Below, in pieces: positions 8,327 through 15,513 of a stretch of DNA of 64,000 nucleotides. The DNA comes from Nostoc sp. UHCC 0926. GTDB lineage: Bacteria > Cyanobacteriota > Cyanobacteriia > Cyanobacteriales > Nostocaceae. Position 1 is the first letter of the stretch. The number at the start of each line of letters is the position of its first letter. The DNA lies in contig NZ_CP117768.1 in NCBI RefSeq assembly GCF_028623165.1, positions 4,898,001 to 4,962,000 of the forward strand, given 5' to 3'. The notes under the pieces were generated by a model. The model was not told the origin of the DNA, did no database searches, and saw nothing but the letters and a program-made list of their open reading frames with translations. The position numbers and the translations under genes were made by a program.

Positions 8327-8742
8327 GAATTAGTTCAAGCAGTGCTTTGGGAAGATTCTCCTGCCAAATATAGCAGTTAACCTAAGATAATTATTGGCGA
8401 GGAAAGTCGGTAGTCAGACAGATGCTGAAGCAGTCTAAATTCTTTTCTCAAATCAACTCTTCGTCACCGGCTTGTGAAACTACTCCCAAGCTGCTTTCCA
8501 GTAAACCGATGATTGGAAAATCAAAGGAATTAACACGTTAACGCAGTCCACTGTTGGTATCACTGATTACGACGATTTAAGTTAATTACTATACAAGGGT
8601 AATGGGAACTCTATTAAACCGATTTTCAGTCCTAAATCAGAGATACTTAGGATGTGTCTTTGCTTTGTCCAAGGCCAAAACAGAGTTAAGATACCCGAAG
8701 TTTCCATAACTTTTTTATATAGTTGTCGCACTAATTGATCCC

Positions 8743-9351
8743 ATGAACACTGCTGCCGCTGTTACCTTGATGCACCGTACTGTTTTATCAGTCATAGCAG
8801 TCCTCAGCCTGCTATCACCTGTGAATGCTCAGGTATCACAGTCACCAGGCACTACCAGCCAACCACAACCCATTGACCCCAATGATCCCAATAACCTTCG
8901 CCCTATAACCCAAAATAGCAGCCTTTTGAGCATTGAAGGGGGCGATCGCCTCGTGAAAGAGGCAGATCAAGCCGTTTCTGCTCAAAACTACCCCTTAGCT
9001 GCTAAGAAACTGCTAGAAGCACGACAGGTTTATAATCAGCTATCTAATTTTTATCAAGAGTTAAACGCTAGCTTTTCGGGAATTGATAATAGAGTTTCTG
9101 ATTCTCAGCGTCAAAAAGCTCTAGTAACAGCCCAAAAGCGAGATGAAGCGACCTATCAGCTAGCATTGGTACATCGGGCACAAAATCAGCCAGAATTAGC
9201 TGTACCGTTGTTGATTCAAATAATTAAAAGTCAAAATCCGACGCGGGATTTAGGCAAGAAAGCCTACAAGCAGTTGTTTGAATTAGGTTTTGTAGATTCT
9301 CCCTATCCCAGAGAAGGTAGTGGTTCATCTTCCCCACCCCCAAAAAAATAA
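8743..9351 (+). CDS. Secreted protein of unknown function with helical repeat-like core
   Basis: I do not recognise the family. The 202 residues begin with a classical signal peptide (hydrophobic VLSVIAVLSLLSPVNA, then AQ, cleavage near residue 29), so the protein is probably periplasmic. A Pro-rich linker follows. Residues 70-185 are mostly helical and TPR-like (GDRLVKEADQAVSAQNYPLA, AAKKLLEARQVYNQL, RDEATYQLALVHRAQNQPEL). The C-terminus is a low-complexity GSGSSSPPPKK tail. An internal ATG at 8770 could also start the signal peptide. No partner gene is adjacent. It could act as a scaffold in the envelope, but that is inference from the TPR-like look only. Confidence 0.7.
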   Translation: MNTAAAVTLMHRTVLSVIAVLSLLSPVNAQVSQSPGTTSQPQPIDPNDPNNLRPITQNSSLLSIEGGDRLVKEADQAVSAQNYPLAAKKLLEARQVYNQLSNFYQELNASFSGIDNRVSDSQRQKALVTAQKRDEATYQLALVHRAQNQPELAVPLLIQIIKSQNPTRDLGKKAYKQLFELGFVDSPYPREGSGSSSPPPKK

Positions 9352-9589
9352 ATTAAATTAGCGTTGCCTGTTTTTCCTCATCTCCCCCATCTTTCACATC
9401 CTTCTCTCCCTGAGCAGCACCTTGGAACGCCCCAGTGCTAGGATAGGATTATCTGCCGTTTGACCCAGCGTTCTCAAAAATATACCTTAGAGACGCCTTT
9501 ATCGCCAGCCTTGCCAAAACCTGAACTTGACACAGGCAATTGTTCTATATCTGTTAATAATAGAAAAGTAAGTTTTTTCAGGAATAGCG

Positions 9590-9847
9590 ATGATTAGTCC
9601 GCAGCAGGTTGAGGCAATGATCAAGGCGGAACTGCCAGACGCCCAGGTTCAGGTGCAAGACTTGACTGGTGGCGGTGACCACTATCAGGTAACAGTAGTT
9701 TCATTGCACTTTGCAGGTAAGGGACTCGTGCAGCAGCACCAGTTAGTTTATGGTGCTTTGGGGCAAGCTATGTCAACTGAAGCGATTCATGCCTTGGCAG
9801 TAAAAACATATACTCCCGAAGCTTGGCAAGCAACACCAGCTTCGTAA
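9590..9847 (+). CDS. BolA family protein
   Basis: An 85-residue BolA-fold protein (MISPQQVEAMIKAELPDAQV then a Gly-rich GGGDHYQVTVVS turn and AIHALAVKTYTPEAW), containing the conserved His residues that help ligate a [2Fe-2S] cluster with a monothiol glutaredoxin. BolA-Grx4 heterodimers act in iron-sulfur trafficking or iron sensing. The gene is followed 89 bp downstream by exactly such a CGFS glutaredoxin, so the pair almost certainly works together. In size and sequence it is closer to the short BolA2/IbaG-like group than to E. coli BolA. Confidence 0.9.
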   Translation: MISPQQVEAMIKAELPDAQVQVQDLTGGGDHYQVTVVSLHFAGKGLVQQHQLVYGALGQAMSTEAIHALAVKTYTPEAWQATPAS

Positions 9848-9936
9848 ACATAGAGTTAGGAATTAGGAGTTAGAAGTTATGAATTTTTAACTTCTCACTC
9901 GTCATCGTTGAATGCAACATAGGAAACACAAATACC

Positions 9937-10260
9937 ATGACGCCAGAACTCAAAGATAAAATTGATAACTTGCTACAACAGAACAAGATTTTAGTTTTCA
10001 TGAAGGGAAACAAGTTAATGCCCCAATGTGGTTTCTCCAACAACGTTGTGCAGATTCTCAATACTTTGGGAGTTCCCTTCGAGACAGTTGATGTTCTATC
10101 AGACTCTGAAATCCGTCAAGGAATTAAAGAATACTCTAACTGGCCGACAATTCCCCAAGTGTATATCAATGGTGAATTCCTTGGCGGTTCTGACATCTTG
10201 ATTGAACTGTACCAAAAAGGTGAATTGCAGGAAAAGGTAGAAGTAGCACTAGCCTCGTAA
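9937..10260 (+). CDS. grxD: Monothiol glutaredoxin, Grx4/GrxD type
   Basis: A 107-residue CGFS glutaredoxin (Cys31-Gly-Phe-Ser34, in MPQCGFSNN), with KGNK before the active site, WPTIPQVYING for glutathione contact and GGSDILIELYQKGEL at the end. Proteins of this class bind a [2Fe-2S] cluster together with glutathione and with BolA, and deliver or sense iron-sulfur clusters rather than act as reductases. It forms a pair with the upstream bolA and is followed by a strong intrinsic terminator, so the two genes probably form one transcription unit. Confidence 0.95.
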   Translation: MTPELKDKIDNLLQQNKILVFMKGNKLMPQCGFSNNVVQILNTLGVPFETVDVLSDSEIRQGIKEYSNWPTIPQVYINGEFLGGSDILIELYQKGELQEKVEVALAS

Positions 10261-10336
10261 TATCTCTTTACGCAAACCAGAGGGTATACTGCTGAATTTG
10301 CGCTTCGCAATCAAGGCAATGTGCCGTTTTTAATGT

Positions 10337-10382
10337 CCTTGAAAGGGGAGATACTATTTCTCTCCCCTTTCAAGGGTTTTTT
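10337..10382 (+). terminator. Strong intrinsic terminator of the bolA-grxD unit
   Basis: A perfect 15-bp stem (CCTTGAAAGGGGAGA at 10337-10351 pairing with 10361-10375), a 9-nt loop and then GTTTTTTAAT. It lies 77 nt after the grxD stop. Confidence 0.93.
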
Positions 10383-10442
10383 AATAGGTTTTTCACAAAA
10401 ATACTTGACCTATCTTGGAATTGATTTCAGGGCTAGTCAAAA

Positions 10443-10497
10443 ATCCCCTCAGTCGAATTGGCAAGACCAAGTTTAGGGCTGAGGGGATGCGTTTTTT
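10443..10497 (+). terminator. Second intrinsic-terminator-like hairpin, possible sRNA end
   Basis: Stem ATCCCCTCAG (10443-10452) with CTGAGGGGAT (10479-10488), a 26-nt loop, then GCGTTTTTT. It points in the + direction but no + strand gene lies between it and the terminator at 10337, so it is either a back-up terminator or the end of a short untranslated RNA starting around 10400. Confidence 0.55.
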
Positions 10498-10611
10498 CAA
10501 TACAATATCTCCAAAATCTCACACCACAGGAATCCATTGACGAATACAGATAATATGCTATAATTATCTGCGGTAATTAACGGTTACTATCAATGGCCAG
10601 GTAAATGGTAC

Positions 10612-10860
10612 TTAGTAGTAATCGGGTTGTGGCTGTGGTTGCGGCACTACAAAATTTGATCCATCGTACAAGTAGCGGCTGGCTTCCTCTTCTAAGCGAT
10701 GAATTAGAAAAGGTTCAATGATGTTGCCATGTCGCAGTGCGGCTAGATATCCATCCAAATACATCCGCATATCATCCGTGCGATAACCGCGATTCCATAA
10801 CTCGACGAAGGCGTCGGTGAGTCTTTGGTAATAGCGAATGGTTTGTGTGTCTTGGAGCAT
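10612..10860 (-). CDS. Small conserved cyanobacterial protein (DUF6761-like)
   Basis: An 82-residue protein, rich in aromatic and acidic residues: MLQDTQTIRYYQRLTDAFVELWNRGYR, then MRMYLDGYLAALRH and IEPFLIHRLEEEASRYL, ending in a PQPQPQP tail. I recall this as a cyanobacterial family (DUF6761) without known function. It is compact and helical with no signal peptide or membrane span, so probably cytoplasmic. It stands alone on the minus strand. The start ATG at 10860 gives the family N-terminus; longer frames on the same strand are not conserved-looking. Confidence 0.8.
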   Translation of the reverse strand: MLQDTQTIRYYQRLTDAFVELWNRGYRTDDMRMYLDGYLAALRHGNIIEPFLIHRLEEEASRYLYDGSNFVVPQPQPQPDYY

Positions 10861-11444
10861 AACTGCTGTATTAATCTCTTTGGAATGAGAATTGTAAATG
10901 ATTCACGCTCAAATGTGAACTGTAATTTCACTTTGGCATCAACTCAAAGTCAACACATCTACTTTGGGCAGTACCCTCATAGCAGCTACAAGCTACTTTA
11001 ATCCTATTCCAGAAAACATGGATTCTGGTTATCTGCTAAGTTATTTTTCTGATTTTCACACTTAACAGCCCAATTATATTGGTGTTATGTTCCTGGATGT
11101 GGTCACTAAATTTTTGCGAAAAAATCTTCTTTCACCATTAGGTTAAAAAGCTGTTGTAGTAACAGCTAGCTGGTTGGGTTATAGATATTTGCCACATTCT
11201 ACCCATCTGAAAGCAGAATATTAAGCTAAAAGAACTTTTAATAAATTTAATAACACTTTCGATAAACTTAATAAAAATTTAATAATATTTCTAATCGCCT
11301 CTTGGCAAGGCATAAATTAAAGATATTGCCACGCTTTTTATGAGGAAATGTAAAGCTAATAGCAATTGAAGTAACAAAGGCTACAAAACCTTAGAGATGG
11401 GCTTGTTACTTTGAAAGGCATCGACGCTAAGGAATCTTGCCACC
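10861..11444. other. 584-bp divergent spacer, AT-rich
   Basis: It separates the minus-strand small gene from the response regulator. At 11231-11289 an AT-rich run contains several TTTAATAA-type direct repeats. No gene or clear operator was seen. Confidence 0.35.
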
Positions 11445-12218
11445 GTGGGTTCGGTTTGTATAGAAATCATTGAGGGAAATCCCCATCTGAGGTCGTTGTT
11501 GGGTTGGCACTTGCAACAACTGGAATACCGTGTGCATCAAGCTGCCAGTATTTATCAAGCAAGGGAAGTATTTTTAAGCCATCAACCAACACTGGTAGTC
11601 TTGGATGCAGACCTGCCTGATGGTGACGGCATTGAGTTTTGTCGTTGGTTGCATCGTCAGCAGCAACCTCTTATTTTAATGCTATCTGCCCGTAATAGTG
11701 AAGGTGATATCGTCGCAGGTTTAAAGGCGGGTGCAGATGATTATCTGAGCAAACCTTTTGGGATGCAAGAGTTTTTGGCACGGGTAGAGGCACTGATTCG
11801 CCGGAAGCGTACACCTACTGCACCAGCTTATTTGGATTATGGCACTTTGCAAATCGATTTAGTTCAGCGCCGCGTCCGCTTCCAGGGGGAGTTCATCGAC
11901 TTAACGCCCCAAGAATTCAGTTTGCTGTACGTTTTGGCACAAGCTGGGGGAGTGCCTCTGAGTAGGTCAGAATTGCTGCGTCGTGCTTGGCCTGACGCTA
12001 TCGATAACCCTCGAACCATTGATACTCACGTTTTGTCGCTGCGGAAAAAGGTTGAACTTGATCCCCGGCAACCCAACTTGATTCAAACTATCCGCAATGT
12101 AGGATACCGTTTTAACATGGAAATTTTGAATATCAATATTTCACAGTCACAAACAACAAAGTTAGTTAGAGAGAGATTTAGTAATCAACGTTCAACACTT
12201 AGTAGTAGTCAAGTGTAA
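11445..12218 (+). CDS. OmpR-family response regulator with atypical receiver, NblR-like
   Basis: A transcription factor of 257 residues: receiver domain (about 3-118) and OmpR-type winged helix (about 128-226; FIDLTPQEFSLLYVLAQ, PRTIDTHVLSLRKKVE, IRNVGYRFN). The phospho-acceptor position is Asp54 (VVLDADLPDGDG), with Ser81 and Lys103 in place. The acidic pocket normally read as two Asp after Glu10 is Gly11-Asn12, so Mg-dependent phosphorylation may be impaired. Such an atypical receiver is known for NblR, the cyanobacterial regulator of phycobilisome degradation and stress survival; I think this is an NblR-type protein but cannot prove it. The start is GTG 11445. The last 30 residues are a nonconserved polar tail. 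No histidine kinase is adjacent. Confidence 0.85.
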   Translation: MGSVCIEIIEGNPHLRSLLGWHLQQLEYRVHQAASIYQAREVFLSHQPTLVVLDADLPDGDGIEFCRWLHRQQQPLILMLSARNSEGDIVAGLKAGADDYLSKPFGMQEFLARVEALIRRKRTPTAPAYLDYGTLQIDLVQRRVRFQGEFIDLTPQEFSLLYVLAQAGGVPLSRSELLRRAWPDAIDNPRTIDTHVLSLRKKVELDPRQPNLIQTIRNVGYRFNMEILNINISQSQTTKLVRERFSNQRSTLSSSQV

Positions 12219-12304
12219 ATGGGCCAAACAGGGCAAACAGGGCATTGGGGTGAGGGGGAGCAAGAAAACGACTCCTGATTCCTGTTTCCTGACTCATCCA
12301 AAAT

Positions 12305-13078
12305 TTAAAATCCAAAATCGTCTTGAGCTTTTGCTTTAATTAAGCTTTCTCGTAATTCAACCCAGTTTATCTCAGAGACTCTTTGATTTGCGAATAAATG
12401 ACCTTGTTGCAGGTGTAATAACCGAGTGCAAAACATTTGGGCTAGTTCCAGTTGGTGATTTACCATCAGAATCGTGGTTTGATGAGTTTGACTCAACTGG
12501 GTTAAGACTTGCATTAGATGAGAAGCTGTACCAGCATCTAGGGCAGAGGTTGGCTCGTCTAATAACAATATTTTAGGCTGGATGACTAAGGCACGAGCGA
12601 TCGCTATTAGTTGTCGTTGTCCAGCAGAAAGTTGTACCTCTGTTCGCCCTAACCATTCACTGGGAATGTGCAGTTGTTCTATCCAGTGATTGACTCGTTG
12701 CTGAATTGTCTGTTTGGGCAAACCACGCAAAACTAAAGGATAAGCCAAAGCTTGCTGAACTGTCATCCCCAACAGCTTGGATTCTTGCAATACAAGTACA
12801 AGCATCTGGCGTAGCTGAATGACAGGAATTTGGCGATATTCTTGATTTTCTAGATACAGTTTACCATTCGTGGGTTCAATTAGGCAGTTGAGGAGGTGCA
12901 GTAACGAAGTTTTACCAGCGCCTACTGGGCCTACAATGGCAATGCGATCGCCCTGAAATACTTCTAAGGATATATCCTGCAATATAGGATATCCCTGCTG
13001 ATTACCGGGAAGTTGGGTTTTCAGCTTTGTAAACAGATTAACTTGCTCTAGCCTGAGTGTGGCTTTTGCTGTATTCAA
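12305..13078 (-). CDS. ABC transporter ATP-binding protein, substrate unknown
   Basis: A single ABC ATPase domain of 257 residues: Walker A GPVGAGKTS, Q-loop region LVLVLQESKLLGMTV, signature LSAGQRQLIAIARAL (Gly to Ala variant), Walker B ILLLDEPTSALD and H-loop MVNHQLELA. The frame stays open upstream to 13246, but residues before LNTAKATLRLEQVNLF come from spacer filler rich in Pro/His and overlap the next gene, so TTG 13078 is the better start; another rare start nearby is possible. No permease or binding-protein gene follows. The short helical-domain layout recalls FetA/YnjD-type exporters' ATPases, but substrate and partner remain unknown. The neighbouring 188-residue membrane protein could be functionally linked. 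Confidence 0.8.
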   Translation of the reverse strand: MNTAKATLRLEQVNLFTKLKTQLPGNQQGYPILQDISLEVFQGDRIAIVGPVGAGKTSLLHLLNCLIEPTNGKLYLENQEYRQIPVIQLRQMLVLVLQESKLLGMTVQQALAYPLVLRGLPKQTIQQRVNHWIEQLHIPSEWLGRTEVQLSAGQRQLIAIARALVIQPKILLLDEPTSALDAGTASHLMQVLTQLSQTHQTTILMVNHQLELAQMFCTRLLHLQQGHLFANQRVSEINWVELRESLIKAKAQDDFGF

Positions 13079-13149
13079 AGGGAGTGGCGAGTAGGGAGTG
13101 GGAAGATGGGGAAGATGAGGGAGAAATAACCAATGCCCAATACCCAATT

Positions 13150-13716
13150 TTAAGTTAATTGTGCAGTAGTTAAGGCTGTAGCGATCGCCCAGCCATCGAC
13201 CAATAGTAGCAGAAGCGTGAATCCCAGTAAAATCAAGTACATCCACGGCTGTGCTAAAGGGCGAACATCTGTGGTGTCAATGCCTGTCTTTGCTTGGACA
13301 ATTTGGACGAAACGGGCAAATCCGGCTACACGCATTGGTAATAAATAAGCTTTCCCATCCTGGCTGAGGAAGTAATAAACTAGCCCTCCTTGACCAGTGG
13401 TGCGGGGTTTTAACTCTTTCACCTCTGACCAAGGTAAGAACCAGCCTTTACGAAAAAAGCGAGGCACCCAAGCGGGGTAAGTAACCTGAATTCCCTGGTC
13501 ATCTACCATTACTTGTTCAGTCAATACAGCATACAAGGCAACTAAGCCGATGCTAATCCCTATCCACAATAATCCTGGGGGTACGGGTGCAGCTGTTACC
13601 TGTGATAAGAAGGGTAATGGGACTGTGAGTGCTATATATAAACTCAGCAGCGTTATCCGAATCAAAGGAGACAGACGAAAAACAGAAGCTAAGGTATTGG
13701 CTGAGTTTGCTGTCAC
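13150..13716 (-). CDS. Membrane protein with PH-like core, unknown function
   Basis: Not a family I can name firmly. The 188 residues start at GTG 13716. Two N-terminal spans (about 18-37 and 48-66) lead into a soluble stretch (VMVDDQGIQVTYPAWVPRFF, LPWSEVKELKPRT, GKAYLLPMRVAGFARFVQIV) that has the pattern of bacterial PH-like (DUF304/YdbT-type) domains: a W-S-E-V turn after strands and a long final helix. A last span lies at about 158-180. The gene ends 71 bp before the likely start of the ABC ATPase, on the same strand, so co-transcription is plausible. Confidence 0.65.
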   Translation of the reverse strand: MTANSANTLASVFRLSPLIRITLLSLYIALTVPLPFLSQVTAAPVPPGLLWIGISIGLVALYAVLTEQVMVDDQGIQVTYPAWVPRFFRKGWFLPWSEVKELKPRTTGQGGLVYYFLSQDGKAYLLPMRVAGFARFVQIVQAKTGIDTTDVRPLAQPWMYLILLGFTLLLLLVDGWAIATALTTAQLT

Positions 13717-13917
13717 GGCTCAATCACGATTATTGGCTTTAAATTCATACTAACTGGGAACCTGGCAAGCATTCAGGCAGATAAACACGAATACTTGTTG
13801 ATGCTTTTATTTTCTCCATGCCAGTAGAGCTTCCAGAGAAACACTTTCTTTAAATTGCCCTGATGGTTCAATAGATTGTCATGCAAGCCACTTCCTAATC
13901 TAAAATTTAAAATCGGT

Positions 13918-14379
13918 TTAGGGTAAATACTTTTGTACTACAATCCAACCAGTCAGGGACACCCAAGTAAATCCGACAAACAGGATAATATTTACGCCGA
14001 TGTGTAAAGGTCTAGCCCAAGACCGTCTGGCACTAATTTGCGTAGCACTAAAAGCAGACAGTAAAACTAATGCTACCACTATCAATCCAGCGACCAAGTG
14101 TGACGAGTGCCCTAAAGAACCAAAGTGTCCCCAAGTGCCAACAATACCAATTAACAGAAGTAGCAGCACTAAACTTACCATGCTGATGCCCATTGTATAG
14201 TGGAGCGATCGCACCCCTTTATTTCCCCCTATAAATGGGGTAATAAAAGGGAATTGCTGCGAAGTTCTCGCCCGAAACATCCAAACGCCGGTGACTGCTA
14301 ACATCACATATGCCAGCAGGGACAACCCCATTGACCAGGCGGCTATTTTCCACAACCAAAGAAATGAAGGCAGATTCAT
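13918..14379 (-). CDS. DUF4079 family membrane protein
   Basis: A 153-residue integral membrane protein with four hydrophobic segments (about 12-33, 62-86, 98-112, 128-146), resembling DUF4079, a cyanobacterial and plastid-lineage family that recalls cytochrome b561-like four-helix folds. Histidines fall near segment edges (SLHYTMG, HSSHLVAG, RPLHIGVN), which would suit haem binding, but that is inference. The start at ATG 14379 gives MNLPSFLWLWKIAAWSMGL; the longer open frame upstream runs through heptamer-like AT-rich spacer and is rejected. Function unknown. Confidence 0.8.
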   Translation of the reverse strand: MNLPSFLWLWKIAAWSMGLSLLAYVMLAVTGVWMFRARTSQQFPFITPFIGGNKGVRSLHYTMGISMVSLVLLLLLIGIVGTWGHFGSLGHSSHLVAGLIVVALVLLSAFSATQISARRSWARPLHIGVNIILFVGFTWVSLTGWIVVQKYLP

Positions 14380-14485
14380 AAGATTGATTGTAGTTGAGAG
14401 TTGGGGAGCAGAGGGGAAGTTGTAGTAAGTATTTCTCTTCTGCCCCAATAAACAATAAACAATAAATAATAAATAATAAATAAAA

Positions 14486-14508
14486 AGGGTTGCTAATTCA
14501 GCAACCCT
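14486..14508 (-). terminator. Intrinsic terminator of the DUF1830 gene
   Basis: A perfect 9-bp stem (AGGGTTGCT with AGCAACCCT) around a 5-nt loop. Read on the minus strand it is followed by TTTTTATTTATT. It lies 24 nt after the stop of the minus-strand DUF1830 gene. Confidence 0.85.
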
Positions 14509-14531
14509 CAAATTAAGTAAAATTGTTTTTT

Positions 14532-14927
14532 TTAATCAACCGATGCTAAACCAAGGATTTGCAAAGGTTTTGTAGTATCTCCAATTTTTGTATTAATTTG
14601 CTGCACCATTAGTTTGGTATTAATAGGGTCTTTTCCATCTGATGAGTCTGTATCAAACTCATAAGCACTAGGTTCTTCGAGCATCAGGCGATCGCACGGA
14701 ATCTTATCGGATAAAATTGCACTTGCCATCATCCCTGTATGAATCTCCATTTGACCTTTTTGCGGAGCTTCAAATACTAAACGTTGTCCAGGGAAAACAA
14801 CCCTTTCAAAGTACCAGTTGGGAATATTGGAGATGCGAGCTACCTGTATTTTGCTCGTGGCATTAATGTAGCAGCAGAGAATTTTTCCCGATTGCTCAGG
14901 TGGTAGAGGATCTAATATTTGAGCCAT
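14532..14927 (-). CDS. DUF1830 domain protein
   Basis: A 131-residue protein whose core (ILCCYINATSKIQVARISN, IPNWYFERVVFPGQRLVFEA) matches DUF1830, a short cyanobacterial domain of unknown function. The C-terminal half is acidic and variable (EEPSAYEFDTDSSDGKD) and ends in ILGLASVD. There is no signal peptide or membrane span, so it is probably cytoplasmic. A clean terminator follows, and the gene stands alone. The two adjacent cysteines in ILCCY are part of the family pattern as I recall it. Confidence 0.85.
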   Translation of the reverse strand: MAQILDPLPPEQSGKILCCYINATSKIQVARISNIPNWYFERVVFPGQRLVFEAPQKGQMEIHTGMMASAILSDKIPCDRLMLEEPSAYEFDTDSSDGKDPINTKLMVQQINTKIGDTTKPLQILGLASVD

Positions 14928-15513
14928 AACTGCTGAGGAGCTTTACGCCACAATTTTACATTACACCAGCCAAGCCTAGCATTGCCTGATCCCCAGCTGC
15001 TGTAGCTCCGACTACCAACTTAACTCTTTGTAGATAATTTCTACCTAAAGATATACACAGGTTGTAAAAATTTTGTAAATATTTATGCTTTAATCTGCAA
15101 TTTTACACTATGTGAACATCTTTGAATTTTTAATCTCTGGCAAAAAAGTTTTAACTTCTTTAGAGCAGATAATTACAGGGTAGGTATAGCGAAGATCCCC
15201 TTAGCTTCAGCCTAGTTCAGGAGTGTATTTTTGTGTTTCATATATCCCAGGCTTTTCATCCTGGGATCATCGCTTAATGAATGAACTCGATGTTATCGTA
15301 AAGCTATATGAAAAATGTCTTCATAAAGCCTCTCTTGATCCCCTGCATTTTGTATACAAAGCAATTTTATTGATTCCTGCATCTGTGAACAAAAGTTTTA
15401 TATATCAATAATCTGCTTAAATGTCAAGCAAGATTGTAAGAGATTAAGAGCAGCCAAAACAAAAACACGCCTTAAAACTGGAATTTATTTCGCTTTCCCC
15501 AAAGATTGGCAAG
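14928..15513. other. 586-bp spacer upstream of the radical-SAM gene
   Basis: An AT-rich spacer between divergent genes. A small hairpin (TCCCAGG at 15245-15251 with CCTGGGA at 15260-15266) has no T-run. A 62-codon frame at 15223-15411 lacks a convincing start and any family resemblance and is not annotated. Confidence 0.35.

Larger units (their letters stand above)
7903..8742. other. 840-bp gene-poor spacer with decayed sequence
   Basis: No frame longer than 40 codons looks coding. Around 8280-8420 a short frame beginning MFKWFG appears to be interrupted by the second copy of the 29-bp repeat, after which LVQAVLWEDSP continues in another frame; this may be a gene relic. The rest is AT-rich without clear structure, apart from the plsC hairpin. 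Confidence 0.35.

Noticed and set aside
13079..13246. Upstream extension of the ABC ATPase frame
   Set aside because: Encoded by Pro/His-rich spacer filler and overlaps the neighbouring gene's 3' end.
15223..15411. 62-codon frame before the radical-SAM gene
   Set aside because: TTG/ATG context is poor, no family resemblance, and it lies in an AT-rich promoter spacer.
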